Part shown: in pieces, positions 16,856 to 26,314 of the stretch
Position numbering within the stretch: position 1 is the first letter of the stretch
Layout: every line of letters starts with the position of its first letter
NCBI GenBank assembly: GCA_944371995.1
Contig: CALVYD010000002.1
Coordinates: 1 to 64,000, forward strand
From: an uncultured Bacilli bacterium
GTDB lineage: Bacteria; Bacillota_I; Bacilli_A; RF39; UBA660
Direction: 5' to 3'
Length of the DNA stretch: 64,000 nucleotides
Translations under genes and position numbers: made by a program
The notes under the pieces: generated by a model
The model's input: only the letters and a program-made list of their open reading frames with translations
Database searches by the model: none
What the model was told of the DNA's origin: nothing

Positions 16856-17287
16856 ACTATTTTCGTAGATTTTTATTTGGAATTCCGTTTTATAATAAAA
16901 AACTGAAATAAGTCTGATAGTAGTCTAATAAAATATAAAAATCAAGGGCGAATGAAATGAGTTTATAAAACCCTTGATTTTTACATTTTATTGAATATAA
17001 TACTTAATACAAACAAAGTTCATCTTTGTTTGTTATCTATAAATATACACATCTTACGACTATTCAATTACTCTAGTTATATTGAAAAAACTGAAATTAG
17101 TATGAAAAACGGAAATAACCTCCGTAATTTTGTCATGCAATAATTTAAATAATATTAGCTAATATTAAACAAAATTAAAAGACTTATTTCCGTTTTCTTA
17201 TTCTAAACCAGTAATAAGTCTTGTAAATTAAGTTTTATTTTTTAAAACTGCATTTAGTTTAAAAATTCACGTCCTTTTACTATTTTC
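16849..17287. mobile_element. dispersed non-coding element, copy 1
   Basis: A 411-bp core (16862-17272) is identical, as read by eye, to 41981-42391 in the same orientation. The copy is bounded by a 16-bp direct repeat, TCCTTTTACTATTTTC, at 16849-16864 and 17272-17287. The ends are imperfect inverted repeats (CGTAGATTTTTA inward from the left, CGTGAATTTTTA from the right, 10 of 12 matching). Inside are a 13-bp-stem hairpin with T-rich flanks (AAATCAAGGG / CCCTTGATTT), a second hairpin ACAAACAAAG-ttcat-CTTTGTTTGT, a 16-bp palindrome AATATTAGCTAATATT and several AAAC(T/G)GAAAT motifs. No open reading frame of note is present, so it is likely non-autonomous. It fills the gap between the SDR gene and the 17306 gene. 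Confidence 0.8.
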
Positions 17288-17305
17288 TTATTACTCTTTT
17301 ATATT

Positions 17306-17899
17306 TTATTTTTTATGATTTCCCTTTTGATTTGGTTCTTCATTTATACTATTAAACATAGCATCTAGTTCGTTTTCTTGTGCTCTATATTCTCTTTCTG
17401 TTTGGAGTATCATTCTCGTTAATTTATCATCTATATCTTGTTCTAAAGAGAAGGGATTCCCTTTTGGTTTTTGATAATTCTTATATTTATCTAATCTTTT
17501 TGTTGAATCTAGTCTTATGAATCTATTTAAATCATAATCTTCTTTAAATCTTCTTTCTTGTTCTTTACCTCCTGTCATTTTGATTGCTCCAGCAACTGTT
17601 GTATAATCCAGTACTCCTTGATCTAACAGTTCTTCTTTTGTAATACCTAAAGCTTTTTGTGCTGGTGTTAATGATAAATTATCTAAATATTCCATCACTG
17701 CAGCATATTCTTTACGATATTTATTTTGTAAAAACGTATTCGATAAAAACTCTTCCTCTGAAATAAATTCTTTTTCTTCGCGTTCTTGTATATATTCGTG
17801 CAATTCTTGATATATCTTTTTTTCTTGTCCTAAGTATTTTTCACCAAGTTGTCTCTCAGAAATGTCTTTCTTTTTCGGTAAATTTAAATCTAAGAACAT
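17306..17899 (-). CDS. hypothetical protein, 197 aa, Glu/Lys-rich
   Basis: No family recognised. I place the start at the ATG at 17899 (MFLDLNLPKKKD), because the longer reading frame would run back through the rplQ terminator and into rplQ. The protein is soluble, highly charged and mostly helical (EKKIYQELHEYIQEREEKEF), with a Pro/Asn-rich tail ending in KKGNHKK-like residues. The only motif-like stretch is LTPAQKALGITKEELLDQG. It comes directly after the rplQ terminator. Its 3' end is 19 bp from the right direct repeat of the dispersed element. Confidence 0.65.
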   Translation of the reverse strand: MFLDLNLPKKKDISERQLGEKYLGQEKKIYQELHEYIQEREEKEFISEEEFLSNTFLQNKYRKEYAAVMEYLDNLSLTPAQKALGITKEELLDQGVLDYTTVAGAIKMTGGKEQERRFKEDYDLNRFIRLDSTKRLDKYKNYQKPKGNPFSLEQDIDDKLTRMILQTEREYRAQENELDAMFNSINEEPNQKGNHKK

Positions 17900-17928
17900 A
17901 TTTATCACCGAAATTAGTATATCATAAT

Positions 17929-17954
17929 AAAAAAAAAGACACAACTGTGTCTTA
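17929..17954 (-). terminator. terminator at the end of the ribosomal run
   Basis: On minus, AAGACACA (17953-17946) pairs with TGTGTCTT (17943-17936), followed by nine T. It includes the rplQ stop and ends the S10-spc-alpha transcript. Confidence 0.8.
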
Positions 17955-18353
17955 CTTTTCTTCTGCTTCTTTCTTCTTAGCTTTTTCTTTAGCAGGTTTT
18001 TCTTCTGGTTTAGCTTCATCTACTAATTTTAAAATTACCATTAATGAATTATCTCCGCGACGTTCAGATAATTTTAAAATTTGAGTATATCCACCATTTC
18101 TGTTTTCATAACGTTTTGCTAAATCATGGAAAATTTTATCCACAACTTTTTTATCATTATGTAAGAATGCTAATGCTTTACGACGAGAAACTAAATCACC
18201 TTTTTTACCATAAGTAATCATTTTTTCAACAAACTTACGAACTTCTTTTGCTCTAGTTTCTGTAGTAGTAATACTTTCGTTAATTACTACTTGTTTAGTC
18301 ATAGTAGCTAGCATGCTTCTTCTATGTTTGTTATCTACACCTAATTTTCTCAT
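17952..18353 (-). CDS. rplQ: 50S ribosomal protein L17
   Basis: L17 binds 23S rRNA near the exit tunnel. Seen: [38 protein letters not shown] and the R-G-D region of [16 protein letters not shown]. The conserved body is about 113 residues. It carries an extra Lys/Glu/Ala/Pro tail ([20 protein letters not shown]) of about 20 residues. It closes the long ribosomal run, 20 bp after rpoA. Confidence 0.96.
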   Translation of the reverse strand: MRKLGVDNKHRRSMLATMTKQVVINESITTTETRAKEVRKFVEKMITYGKKGDLVSRRKALAFLHNDKKVVDKIFHDLAKRYENRNGGYTQILKLSERRGDNSLMVILKLVDEAKPEEKPAKEKAKKKEAEEK

Positions 18354-18373
18354 AGTTATTTCCTCCTTATATA

Positions 18374-19324
18374 TTAGTCATCATCACGTAATACTAGACC
18401 CATGTCTCTGATTTTGTCTAATACTTCTTTTAGTGATTTTTTACCTAGATTACGTATTTTCATCATGTCTGATTCACTCTTATTAACAAGATCTTGTAAT
18501 GTATGAATTCCAGCTCTCTTTAAGCAGTTATATGCTCTTACAGAGAAATCTAAATCTTCAATAGATGTCTCTAGTGCTTTTACTTTTGGATCTTCTGTTT
18601 TTTCAATCATCATTCCACTTACATCTGCAATTGATGACAAATCAGTTAAAATTGTGAAATGTTCAATTAAAATTCTAGAAGCTAAAGCAATTGCTTCTTC
18701 TGGTTTGATTGAACCGTTTGTCCATACGTCTAAAATTAATTTATCATAACTTTCATCTTGTCCAACACGAGCACTTGCAACTTCATATGATACTCTTTCA
18801 ATAGGAGAATATAATGAGTCAATAGCAATAACTCCTGCTTTTTTAATATCATAAATCTTCTTGTTGTCTTCACTTCTTACATATCCACGACCATTTGTTA
18901 CAGTCATTTCCATGTTTAGAGTTGCTCCTTTTGATAATGTAGCGATAACTTTATCTTTGTTAATTACTTCAATATCAGCATCGTGTTCAATATCTCCAGC
19001 AGTAATTTCTCCTTCTTTACTAGTATTGATACGAACTACTTTTGGTTCATTTGAATGATTTTTAAATACTACACCTTTTAAGTTTAAGATGATAGTTGTA
19101 ACGTCTTCATAAACTCCTTCGATTGTTTGGAATTCATGTAACACTCCATCAATTTTAATACTACTAATAGCACTTCCTGGAAGAGATGATAACATTACTC
19201 TTCTTAATGCATTACCAATTGTAGTTCCGAATCCTCTTTCTAAAGGTTCTAATTCAAATCTACCATAGAAATTGCTTTCTACAGAATCTGTTATTTTGTA
19301 AATTGGTTTTTCAAATTGTAACAT
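18374..19324 (-). CDS. rpoA: RNA polymerase subunit alpha
   Basis: Alpha subunit that nucleates the core enzyme and contacts UP elements and activators. The N-terminal dimerisation domain shows [21 protein letters not shown] and [21 protein letters not shown]. The C-terminal domain shows [40 protein letters not shown] and [13 protein letters not shown]. At 316 residues it is a normal Bacillota size. It lies in the usual rpsM-rpsK-rpoA-rplQ order. Confidence 0.98.
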   Translation of the reverse strand: MLQFEKPIYKITDSVESNFYGRFELEPLERGFGTTIGNALRRVMLSSLPGSAISSIKIDGVLHEFQTIEGVYEDVTTIILNLKGVVFKNHSNEPKVVRINTSKEGEITAGDIEHDADIEVINKDKVIATLSKGATLNMEMTVTNGRGYVRSEDNKKIYDIKKAGVIAIDSLYSPIERVSYEVASARVGQDESYDKLILDVWTNGSIKPEEAIALASRILIEHFTILTDLSSIADVSGMMIEKTEDPKVKALETSIEDLDFSVRAYNCLKRAGIHTLQDLVNKSESDMMKIRNLGKKSLKEVLDKIRDMGLVLRDDD

Positions 19325-19349
19325 GAAACTAACCTCCCTTATTTATTAA

Positions 19350-19733
19350 TTATACACGTGGACGTTTTGGTGGACGACATCCATTGTGTGGTATTGGTGT
19401 AACATCAACGATTGTTGTTACTTCTAATCCAGCAGTTTGAAGTGAACGAATTGCTGTTTCTCTACCTGGTCCTAAACCCTTTACGCGTACTTCTACTTTA
19501 CGCATTCCCATATCATATGCTGCTTTACCTGCTGCTTCTGCAGCCATTCCAGCAGCGAATGGTGTTGATTTTTTACTACCTTTAAATCCGATAGCACCAG
19601 CTGATGCCCAGCTAATTACGTTACCATCCTTATCTGTGATTGTAGTAATTGTATTATTGAATGTTGAATGAATATGTGCAATACCTTCTGGAACATTCTT
19701 TTTTACTTTTCTTTTTCTTGTCTTGTATGCCAT
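19350..19733 (-). CDS. rpsK: 30S ribosomal protein S11
   Basis: S11 of the small-subunit platform, next to the E site. Seen: [38 protein letters not shown] and the C-terminal [17 protein letters not shown]. 127 residues, standard. Sits 40 bp after rpsM and 25 bp before rpoA. Confidence 0.98.
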   Translation of the reverse strand: MAYKTRKRKVKKNVPEGIAHIHSTFNNTITTITDKDGNVISWASAGAIGFKGSKKSTPFAAGMAAEAAGKAAYDMGMRKVEVRVKGLGPGRETAIRSLQTAGLEVTTIVDVTPIPHNGCRPPKRPRV

Positions 19734-19773
19734 GAGTTTACCTCCTTCAAAAATTATCCTTGTTAATTTCTAA

Positions 19774-20142
19774 CTAAACTTTCTTCTTGTTTGCTACTAC
19801 TTTTCCTTTACCTTTACGAGTACGAGCATTACGGTTTGTTCTTTGTCCTCTTACAGGTAATCCTTTTTTATGGCGACTTCCTTGATAAGAATTGATCTCC
19901 ATTTTAGTTTTGATATTCATACTTACTTCACGACGAAGATCACCCTCAGTTAAGTGTTTGTTAATTTCATCACGAATCTTAACTAATTCTTCTTGTGATA
20001 AGTCTTTCGTCTTTTTTGTTGGATCAATGTTTACTGCTTTTAAAATTTGTCTTGCTAAACTTTTTCCAATACCATAAATATAAGTTAATGAAATGCAAAT
20101 GTGTTTATCATTTGGAATATCTACACCTTTAATACGTGCCAT
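19774..20142 (-). CDS. rpsM: 30S ribosomal protein S13
   Basis: S13 of the small-subunit head, which contacts P-site tRNA and forms bridges to the 50S. Seen: [32 protein letters not shown], the helix-two-turn-helix region with [15 protein letters not shown] and the [20 protein letters not shown] tail. 122 residues. It follows rpmJ by 20 bp. Confidence 0.98.
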   Translation of the reverse strand: MARIKGVDIPNDKHICISLTYIYGIGKSLARQILKAVNIDPTKKTKDLSQEELVKIRDEINKHLTEGDLRREVSMNIKTKMEINSYQGSRHKKGLPVRGQRTNRNARTRKGKGKVVANKKKV

Positions 20143-20162
20143 TTAATACACCTCCTAAAAAA

Positions 20163-20276
20163 TTATCCTTGTTTTTGTTTATGCTTTGGATTTTCACAGA
20201 TTATTCTTACTGTACCTTTACGTTTTACAACTTTGCATTTTTCGCAAATTGGTTTTACTGATGCTTTAACTTTCAT
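20163..20276 (-). CDS. rpmJ: 50S ribosomal protein L36, zinc-binding form
   Basis: A 37-residue gene, easily missed because of its size. It reads [20 protein letters not shown] and ends NPKHKQKQG. The zinc ligands are Cys in ICEKC, a third Cys in IICEN and His in NPKH, so this is the C+ (zinc) paralogue. It sits between infA and rpsM exactly where Bacilli keep it, with a GGAGGG ribosome binding site just upstream. Confidence 0.96.
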   Translation of the reverse strand: MKVKASVKPICEKCKVVKRKGTVRIICENPKHKQKQG

Positions 20277-20290
20277 TTTTATCCCTCCTA

Positions 20291-20506
20291 TTATTTACGA
20301 TAGGTTATACGCCCACGTGTTAAATCATAAGGTGAAAGTTCTATCATTACGGTATCTCCTGCTAAGATACGAATATAGTTCATTCGTATTTTACCAGAAA
20401 CGTGAGCTTCCACAATGTGTCCATTTTCTAGTTGAACTTTGAATTTCCCACCTGGGATAATTTCAAGAACTTTACCTTCAATTTCAATTGTATCTTCTTT
20501 GGCCAT
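20291..20506 (-). CDS. infA: translation initiation factor IF-1
   Basis: OB-fold factor that covers the A site during initiation. I place the start at the ATG at 20506 ([20 protein letters not shown]), because the upstream GTG at 20515 is only two bases from the AGGAG site. The resulting 71 residues match the family. Also seen: [20 protein letters not shown] and [18 protein letters not shown]. Its ribosome binding site overlaps the end of map. Confidence 0.97.
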   Translation of the reverse strand: MAKEDTIEIEGKVLEIIPGGKFKVQLENGHIVEAHVSGKIRMNYIRILAGDTVMIELSPYDLTRGRITYRK

Positions 20507-20511
20507 CTTTA

Positions 20512-21258
20512 TCACTCTCCTGTTAAGATTTGATATCCATCTTTTGTTACTACGACTGTATGTTCAAAATGGGCAGATAAGCTACCATCTTGTGTGTCTA
20601 CAGTCCAATCATTATCATGTAAGAATACTTTTGGACTACCTAAGGTTAACATTGGTTCTACCGCAATTACCATGCCTTCTTTTAATCTTGGACCGGTATT
20701 AGGTATTCCATAATTTGGTACTTCTGGATCTTCATGTACAGAAGTTCCTACTCCATGACCACATAGTTCTCTTACAACACCTAGATTATGTTTTCGGGCG
20801 TACTGTTCAATCGCATAACCAATATCTCCTATTCTGTTTCCTGGCTTTACTTGTTCTAGGCCTACAAATAGGGATTTTTCAGTGTCTTCTAGTAACTGTT
20901 TTGTTTTTTCATCTACTTCTCCTACGGTGTAAGTCCAAGCAGAATCTCCATGGTATCCTTTATAACAGGCTCCAATATCAATAGAGATAATGTCTCCATT
21001 TTTTAATTTTCTATCACTTGGAAACCCGTGGACTACTTCTGAATTGATACTTGTACATAGTGTAGATGGGAAACCCTCGTATCCTTTAAAAGAAGGAGTA
21101 GCATCCTTACTTCTTATGAAGTCTTCTGCTAACTTATCTAACTCTTTGGTTGTGATTCCTTCTTTTATATATGGTTTTAGATACTGATGAGTTTGATATA
21201 CGATATTACCAGCATTTTTTAATAATTCAATTTCTCTCTTACTTTTAATTGTTATCAT
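20512..21258 (-). CDS. map: methionine aminopeptidase, type I
   Basis: Removes the initiator Met from nascent proteins. The five metal ligands are visible: Asp in [18 protein letters not shown] (two Asp), His in [13 protein letters not shown], Glu in AVEPMLTLG and Glu in [11 protein letters not shown]. 248 residues without N-terminal extension, the minimal Bacilli form. It ends in TGA, which shows TGA is a stop in this organism. It follows adk by 29 bp in the usual secY-adk-map-infA order. Confidence 0.97.
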   Translation of the reverse strand: MITIKSKREIELLKNAGNIVYQTHQYLKPYIKEGITTKELDKLAEDFIRSKDATPSFKGYEGFPSTLCTSINSEVVHGFPSDRKLKNGDIISIDIGACYKGYHGDSAWTYTVGEVDEKTKQLLEDTEKSLFVGLEQVKPGNRIGDIGYAIEQYARKHNLGVVRELCGHGVGTSVHEDPEVPNYGIPNTGPRLKEGMVIAVEPMLTLGSPKVFLHDNDWTVDTQDGSLSAHFEHTVVVTKDGYQILTGE

Positions 21259-21287
21259 TATTTTTCATCTCCATTATTTGCATAGCT

Positions 21288-21950
21288 TTATTTTGATGAT
21301 AAGCTGATAATTTTATCTACTTGTTTAAAAACATTTTCAATTGTATCATTTCCGTCTACCTCATATAATACACCTTGTTTTTTATAGTGTTCTATAATTG
21401 GTTCTGTTTTTTCTTGATACATTTTATATCTAGTTTGGAATGCTTCTAAGTTGTCATCGTTTCTTTGGTATAGTTTTCCGCCACAGATATCACAGACAGA
21501 CTCTTGTGCTGGTGCACTCGATGCTTCATTAATGTTATAGACTGCATGACAGTCCTCACATACTCTTCTGCCTGTTATTCTTCTTTCTAATGTTTTTTCA
21601 TCGATTACAATTGAAATTACATTTCCTACTTCATATCCTAATTTCTTTAGGATGTTATCATATTCAACTGCTTGCTCTAGACTTCTTGGAAATCCGTCAA
21701 TAATGTAACCATTTTTACAGTCTTTCTGTCCTAGTCTTTTTTCAATTAGTTGATATGTAATTTCATCTTTTACTAATTTACCACTTGCTAGTGTTTCTGC
21801 AACATAATTTCCTACTTCACTATCTTCTTTAGCGATTTCTCTTAAGATATCACCAGTAGAGATATGGGGAATATGATATTTCGCAACTACTAGCTCCGCT
21901 TGTGTTCCTTTTCCAGCAGCAGGTGGTGCTATAAACATAATATTTTTCAT
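21288..21950 (-). CDS. adk: adenylate kinase, zinc-lid type
   Basis: Interconverts 2 ADP with ATP and AMP. The LID carries a four-Cys zinc site (CEDC then CDIC), as in Gram-positive enzymes. The AMP site shows STGDILR and the G-F-P-R of GFPRSLEQA. The P-loop reads APPAAGKGTQ rather than the usual GPPGAGKGTQ, with two Gly-to-Ala changes; the GKGT core is kept, so activity is expected. 220 residues. Starts two bases after the secY stop. Confidence 0.96.
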   Translation of the reverse strand: MKNIMFIAPPAAGKGTQAELVVAKYHIPHISTGDILREIAKEDSEVGNYVAETLASGKLVKDEITYQLIEKRLGQKDCKNGYIIDGFPRSLEQAVEYDNILKKLGYEVGNVISIVIDEKTLERRITGRRVCEDCHAVYNINEASSAPAQESVCDICGGKLYQRNDDNLEAFQTRYKMYQEKTEPIIEHYKKQGVLYEVDGNDTIENVFKQVDKIISLSSK

Positions 21951-21952
21951 TT

Positions 21953-23227
21953 TTACCTTCTACTATATCCTCTCTTATAACTTCTGGTTAAAATACTTCC
22001 TTCCAATTGTTTATAAGTTTCAAGTGCTACACCTACGACGATTAATAGTCCTGTACCACCAATGGATACACTTGTAGGTAAGCTTGTCAATTTAGAAAAT
22101 AGAATTGGTAATCCTGCAATTACTACTAGGAAGGTTGCTCCCAGGATAGTAAGTCTTGATAATATTTTGCTTACATGTTTTTTGGTATCTTCTCCAGGTC
22201 TGATTCCAGGAATATATCCTCCATTTTCTTGTAAGTTCTTTGCAAACTCTTCTGGTTTTACTTGAATAAATGTATAGAAATATGCAAAGAAGAAAATTAA
22301 GATTACATAGATTAAGAATCCTACCGGAGTTGTATACGTTAAATATTTTTCTACAACTAAAGTAAATGTTTCATTTTTAATTACTTGTGCTAAAATTCCA
22401 GGAATTGCAAGTAAGCTTGATGCAAATATAACTGGAACAACACCAGCTGTGTTAATTTTGATTGGCATAAAACTTTGAGCTGAAGCACCATATGCACTTG
22501 TTGATTTATTGGCGTATTGAATTGGTATTCTTCGTTCAGATTCTTGAACAAAAATCATGCCGATGACTATTGCAAAGTATACTATTACAAATAGAATAAA
22601 CTTAATAATTCCTAAAGTAATTACTTGTGCTGTACCATCAAAAGCAATCAATCCAGTAAAGGCATCAATAAACATTTGAGGTAATGTTGCAATGATACCA
22701 GCCATGATAATTAGGCTGATTCCATTTCCTATTCCCTTTTGTGTTATTTGATCACCTAACCAAAGTAAGAATGCGGTACCAGCTGTTAAAACTGTTGCTA
22801 TATAAAGATATTCTACAACATCTCCTGATTTACCAATAAAGGCGAATGAGAATGCATATCCTTCAATAAAAGCAAAGATTATACCTACATATCTAGTAAT
22901 TTGATTTAATTTACGTCTTCCTGTTGCACCTTGGTTCTTTAGCTCTGTAAAATATGGAATAATATCCATTTGTAATAATTGCATGATGATTGATGCCGTA
23001 ATATATGGCATAACACCTAATGCAAAGATTGAGAAGTTTTTTAGTGCTCCACCACCAAGTGTGTTGATTAATTCTAAGAATCCTAAACTACTCGTTAAGT
23101 CTTCTGTTCCAGGAACACGTATTGAAATACCTAGTATGAAGATCATTAATGCCGCAAGAGTAAAGTAAATACGATGACGTAAATCTTTATTCGTTGAGGT
23201 AAATAATTGCTTCATAGTTTTAAACAT
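21953..23227 (-). CDS. secY: protein translocase subunit SecY
   Basis: Channel subunit of the Sec translocon in the cytoplasmic membrane. Ten hydrophobic segments can be followed. Characteristic stretches are RVPGTEDLTSSLGFLELINT, NFSIFALGVMPYITASIIMQ in TM2, GIGNGISLIIMAGI, QESERRIPIQYAN and the C-terminal SYKRGYSRR. At 424 residues it is standard. It is between rplO (1 bp gap) and adk, so translation is probably coupled. Confidence 0.98.
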   Translation of the reverse strand: MFKTMKQLFTSTNKDLRHRIYFTLAALMIFILGISIRVPGTEDLTSSLGFLELINTLGGGALKNFSIFALGVMPYITASIIMQLLQMDIIPYFTELKNQGATGRRKLNQITRYVGIIFAFIEGYAFSFAFIGKSGDVVEYLYIATVLTAGTAFLLWLGDQITQKGIGNGISLIIMAGIIATLPQMFIDAFTGLIAFDGTAQVITLGIIKFILFVIVYFAIVIGMIFVQESERRIPIQYANKSTSAYGASAQSFMPIKINTAGVVPVIFASSLLAIPGILAQVIKNETFTLVVEKYLTYTTPVGFLIYVILIFFFAYFYTFIQVKPEEFAKNLQENGGYIPGIRPGEDTKKHVSKILSRLTILGATFLVVIAGLPILFSKLTSLPTSVSIGGTGLLIVVGVALETYKQLEGSILTRSYKRGYSRR

Positions 23228-23228
23228 A

Positions 23229-23672
23229 CTAGATCACCTCAGCTTTACTTCCTGATTCTTTGATCTTTTCTAGAGCAGTTTTTGAGAATTTATTTGCTTG
23301 AATTGTAAGCTTACGCTCTAATTTTCCATTTCCTAAAACTTTTAGTCCATCTAAACCTTTTTTAATAATTCCTTTATCCTTTAGTAATGCAGGTGTTACT
23401 ACAGTACCATCTTCAAATACATTTAAATCTTCTACATTGATTGTTGCATAAGTTGTCTTAAATAATGCATTTTTGAAACCTCTTTTTGGAAGTCTTCTAT
23501 ATAATGGTAATTGTCCACCTTCAAATACTGGATTGATACTACCACCACTACGTGCTTTTTGTCCTTTTTGTCCGCGTCCACTTGTTTTACCAAGACCACT
23601 ACCTGGACCGCGTCCTACACGTTTTCTTGCATGAGTAGCACCGATATTTTTTTCTAATTCATGTAATTTCAT
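23229..23672 (-). CDS. rplO: 50S ribosomal protein L15
   Basis: L15, late-assembly large-subunit protein. Seen: [51 protein letters not shown] and a C-terminal [20 protein letters not shown]. 147 residues. Shares one base with rpsE. The spc-operon rpmD (L30) that usually lies between rpsE and rplO is absent here. Confidence 0.97.
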   Translation of the reverse strand: MKLHELEKNIGATHARKRVGRGPGSGLGKTSGRGQKGQKARSGGSINPVFEGGQLPLYRRLPKRGFKNALFKTTYATINVEDLNVFEDGTVVTPALLKDKGIIKKGLDGLKVLGNGKLERKLTIQANKFSKTALEKIKESGSKAEVI

Positions 23673-24181
23673 TATCCTAATATCTCCTCTACTGTTTTAC
23701 CGCGAAGTGCTGCTACTTGCTCAACTGTTTTCATTGATTTTAATGCATTTAATGCAGCAGTTGCAGTATTGATTTTAGTTCTTGCTCCTAGTGATTTAGA
23801 GACAACATCACGAATTCCTGCTAATTCTAAGATAGCACGAACAGATCCACCAGCAATGATACCAGTACCAGCTGGAGCAGGTTTAATAATTACTCTAGCA
23901 GCACCACTTGTTCCTATCATTTCATGAGCTACTGTTCTTCCTTCAATTAGAGGTATTGTGATCATTTTCTTGTTTGCATCTTGAATTGCTTTCTTTATTG
24001 CATCAGGTACTTCGTTTGCTTTTCCAATACCTAATCCAACTTTACCTTTACGATCACCTACGACAACAGTTGCTGAATATCTTCTACGACGTCCACCTTT
24101 AGTAACTTTTACTACGCTTTTAACGTCGATTACTAATTCTTCAAACAACTTTTCTCTAGGTTCGCCTGTCTTTCTTTGCAT
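23672..24181 (-). CDS. rpsE: 30S ribosomal protein S5
   Basis: S5 helps keep translational accuracy at the decoding site. Seen: [59 protein letters not shown] and [19 protein letters not shown]. 169 residues. Directly joined to rplO by a one-base overlap with no L30 gene between. Confidence 0.97.
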   Translation of the reverse strand: MQRKTGEPREKLFEELVIDVKSVVKVTKGGRRRRYSATVVVGDRKGKVGLGIGKANEVPDAIKKAIQDANKKMITIPLIEGRTVAHEMIGTSGAARVIIKPAPAGTGIIAGGSVRAILELAGIRDVVSKSLGARTKINTATAALNALKSMKTVEQVAALRGKTVEEILG

Positions 24182-24193
24182 AATACCCTCCTA

Positions 24194-24556
24194 TTAGAAT
24201 TCTAATCCATTTTCACGTGCAGCATCAGCTAATGCTTTTACACGTCCATGATAAAGGTATCCTCCTCTATCAAATACCACTTTTGTAATTTTTGCTTTTG
24301 TTGCTTTTTCGGCAATTGCCTTACCAACAACTTTAGCTGCTTCAACATTACTTCCATTTTTGATATTTAAATCTTTGTCTAATGAGGAAGCAGATACAAG
24401 AGTAGTTCTAGTTTCATCATCGATAATTTGTGCATAAATTCCAGTGTTAGAACGGAATACGCATAATCTAGGTACTGCGCTTGTTCCCATCAAATTTTTA
24501 CGAATTCTTTCATGACGAACTTCACGCATACTATTACGAGATTGTTTCTTTATCAT
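24194..24556 (-). CDS. rplR: 50S ribosomal protein L18
   Basis: L18 binds 5S rRNA with L5. Seen: [36 protein letters not shown] and the C-terminal [20 protein letters not shown] followed by RENGLEF. 120 residues, standard; 12 bp before rpsE. Confidence 0.97.
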   Translation of the reverse strand: MIKKQSRNSMREVRHERIRKNLMGTSAVPRLCVFRSNTGIYAQIIDDETRTTLVSASSLDKDLNIKNGSNVEAAKVVGKAIAEKATKAKITKVVFDRGGYLYHGRVKALADAARENGLEF

Positions 24557-24581
24557 AATTTGATTTCTCCTTTCCTACTTA

Positions 24582-25112
24582 CTAAGCAGCTTTCTTTCCT
24601 TCTTTACGACGAACATGTTCATCTTTATAACGAATACCTTTACCTTTATATGGTTCAGGTGGTCTTACTTTTCTAACATTAGCAGCAAATTCTCCAACTA
24701 ATACTTTATCAATACCTTTGATAGTAATTTCAGTATTTCCGTTAGCTTCTACTGTTAATCCTTCTGGTATTTCCATCTCTACTGGATGAGAATAACCAGC
24801 ATTAATTACTAATTTTTTACCTTGAACATTGAAACGATATCCAACACCAATGATTTCTAGTCCTTTTTCAAAACCTTTAGTAACACCTTCGATCATGTTG
24901 TGGATTAAAGCGTTCATTGTACCGTGCATTGCTTTTGCATTTTCATTTTTACGTTCTAAAGTAATTTTATTATCATCTTGTTTCATAGTAATATCTTTTA
25001 GCATTACTTGAGATAGAGTTCCTTTTGGTCCAGTTACTGTTACTGTATTATTTTCTTCTTTTACTGTAACTCCTTCAGGAACAATAATTGTACGATTTCC
25101 TATACGGCTCAT
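24582..25112 (-). CDS. rplF: 50S ribosomal protein L6
   Basis: L6 lies near the factor-binding site of the 50S. Two homologous domains are visible; the second ends with [20 protein letters not shown] and [11 protein letters not shown]. The N-terminus is [17 protein letters not shown]. 176 residues, standard. Confidence 0.97.
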   Translation of the reverse strand: MSRIGNRTIIVPEGVTVKEENNTVTVTGPKGTLSQVMLKDITMKQDDNKITLERKNENAKAMHGTMNALIHNMIEGVTKGFEKGLEIIGVGYRFNVQGKKLVINAGYSHPVEMEIPEGLTVEANGNTEITIKGIDKVLVGEFAANVRKVRPPEPYKGKGIRYKDEHVRRKEGKKAA

Positions 25113-25138
25113 CTTGACACCTCCTTATATTTTCTTTA

Positions 25139-25537
25139 TTACCAAATATAAGCTAGAACTTCCCCACCTATATTTTCTTTACGTGCTTCTTTATCAGTCA
25201 TAATTCCTTTAGATGTAGAAAGGATAGCGATTCCTAATCCATTTAATACTCTTGGAATTTCGTTACTGTTTACATATACACGAAGTCCTGGTTTAGAAAT
25301 TCTCTTTAGCCCTGTTATAACTCTTTCTTTCTTGTTATATTTTAAAGTTAAAAGAATTTTTCCTTGAGCATCTTCTTTTACAACTTTATAATCTTTAATA
25401 AATCCTTCATCTTTTAAAATTCTTGCGATTTCTTCTTTCATTTTAGATGCAGGAACTTCAACTTCTTCATAACGCATTTGATTTGCATTACGAATACGAG
25501 TTAACATATCTGCAATTGTATCTGTTACTACTGCCAT
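25139..25537 (-). CDS. rpsH: 30S ribosomal protein S8
   Basis: S8 binds helix 21 of 16S rRNA and often represses the spc operon. Seen: [40 protein letters not shown] and [20 protein letters not shown] ending in LAYIW. 132 residues. Confidence 0.97.
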   Translation of the reverse strand: MAVVTDTIADMLTRIRNANQMRYEEVEVPASKMKEEIARILKDEGFIKDYKVVKEDAQGKILLTLKYNKKERVITGLKRISKPGLRVYVNSNEIPRVLNGLGIAILSTSKGIMTDKEARKENIGGEVLAYIW

Positions 25538-25556
25538 TTTATATCCTCCTTTCCAA

Positions 25557-25742
25557 TTACCAACTTGATTTCTTAAGTCCTGGTATTTGTCCTTTATAAG
25601 CTAATTCACGGAAGCAAATACGGCAGATTCCGAATTTACTCATAACTGCGTGAGGTCTACCACAACGAGCACATCTAGTGTATTCACGTACTTTATACTT
25701 CTGTGGTCTATTAGCTTTTACTATCATACTTTTCTTTGCCAT
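25557..25742 (-). CDS. rpsZ: 30S ribosomal protein S14, type Z
   Basis: Short zinc-binding S14 of 61 residues with four ligands in [20 protein letters not shown] (CxxxxH-free CARC and CRIC pairs). Starts [20 protein letters not shown] and ends IPGLKKSSW, typical of Bacilli. It sits between rplE and rpsH as usual; a zinc-independent paralogue, if any, is elsewhere. Confidence 0.97.
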   Translation of the reverse strand: MAKKSMIVKANRPQKYKVREYTRCARCGRPHAVMSKFGICRICFRELAYKGQIPGLKKSSW

Positions 25743-25757
25743 AATATTCCTCCCATT

Positions 25758-26297
25758 TTACTTTCTAAAAGGAATTCCAAGTCCATTTAATAAATCGAAT
25801 GATTCTTCATTAGTTTTTGCTGTTGTTACAAATACGATATCCATACCACGTACTTTTACAACATCATCATAATCAATTTCTGAAAAGATTAATTGTTCTT
25901 TAATTCCTAATGTATAGTTTCCTCTACCATCAAATGCTTTTGGACTAACTCCACGGAAGTCTCTTACACTTGGTAGTGCGATTGCAATTAGTTTATCCAT
26001 AAAGTTATACATGTTTTCTCCACGTAATGTAACTTTACATCCAATTGCATGTCCTTCTCTTAGTTTGAATCCAGCAATTGATTTTTTAGCACGTGTTACT
26101 ACTGGTTTTTGTCCAGAGATTTTTGCTAAATCATTCACTGCTGCATCAATTAGTTTTGAGTTAGATGTAGCATCACCTACACCGATATTAATAACAATCT
26201 TTTCTAACTTTGGAACTTCCATAATTGATTTATAATTATATTTTTCTTTTAAACTTGGAACAACTTCATTTAAGTATTTCTCTTTTAGGCGGTTCAT
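25758..26297 (-). CDS. rplE: 50S ribosomal protein L5
   Basis: L5 binds 5S rRNA and contacts P-site tRNA. Seen: [59 protein letters not shown] and [20 protein letters not shown]. 179 residues. Confidence 0.97.
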   Translation of the reverse strand: MNRLKEKYLNEVVPSLKEKYNYKSIMEVPKLEKIVINIGVGDATSNSKLIDAAVNDLAKISGQKPVVTRAKKSIAGFKLREGHAIGCKVTLRGENMYNFMDKLIAIALPSVRDFRGVSPKAFDGRGNYTLGIKEQLIFSEIDYDDVVKVRGMDIVFVTTAKTNEESFDLLNGLGIPFRK

Positions 26298-26314
26298 AGT
26301 TACCCTCCTTCCAA

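Noticed and set aside
16862-17272. CRISPR array or leader
   Set aside because: The repeated motifs are short, unevenly spaced and on both strands; no direct repeat-spacer pattern.
20101-20442. Plus-strand reading frames opposite the ribosomal genes
   Set aside because: They are antisense to well-identified genes, lack ribosome binding sites and show no recognisable protein.
20501-20520. Alternative genetic code with TGA as Trp
   Set aside because: map ends in TGA at the expected length and Trp is encoded by TGG in all checked genes.
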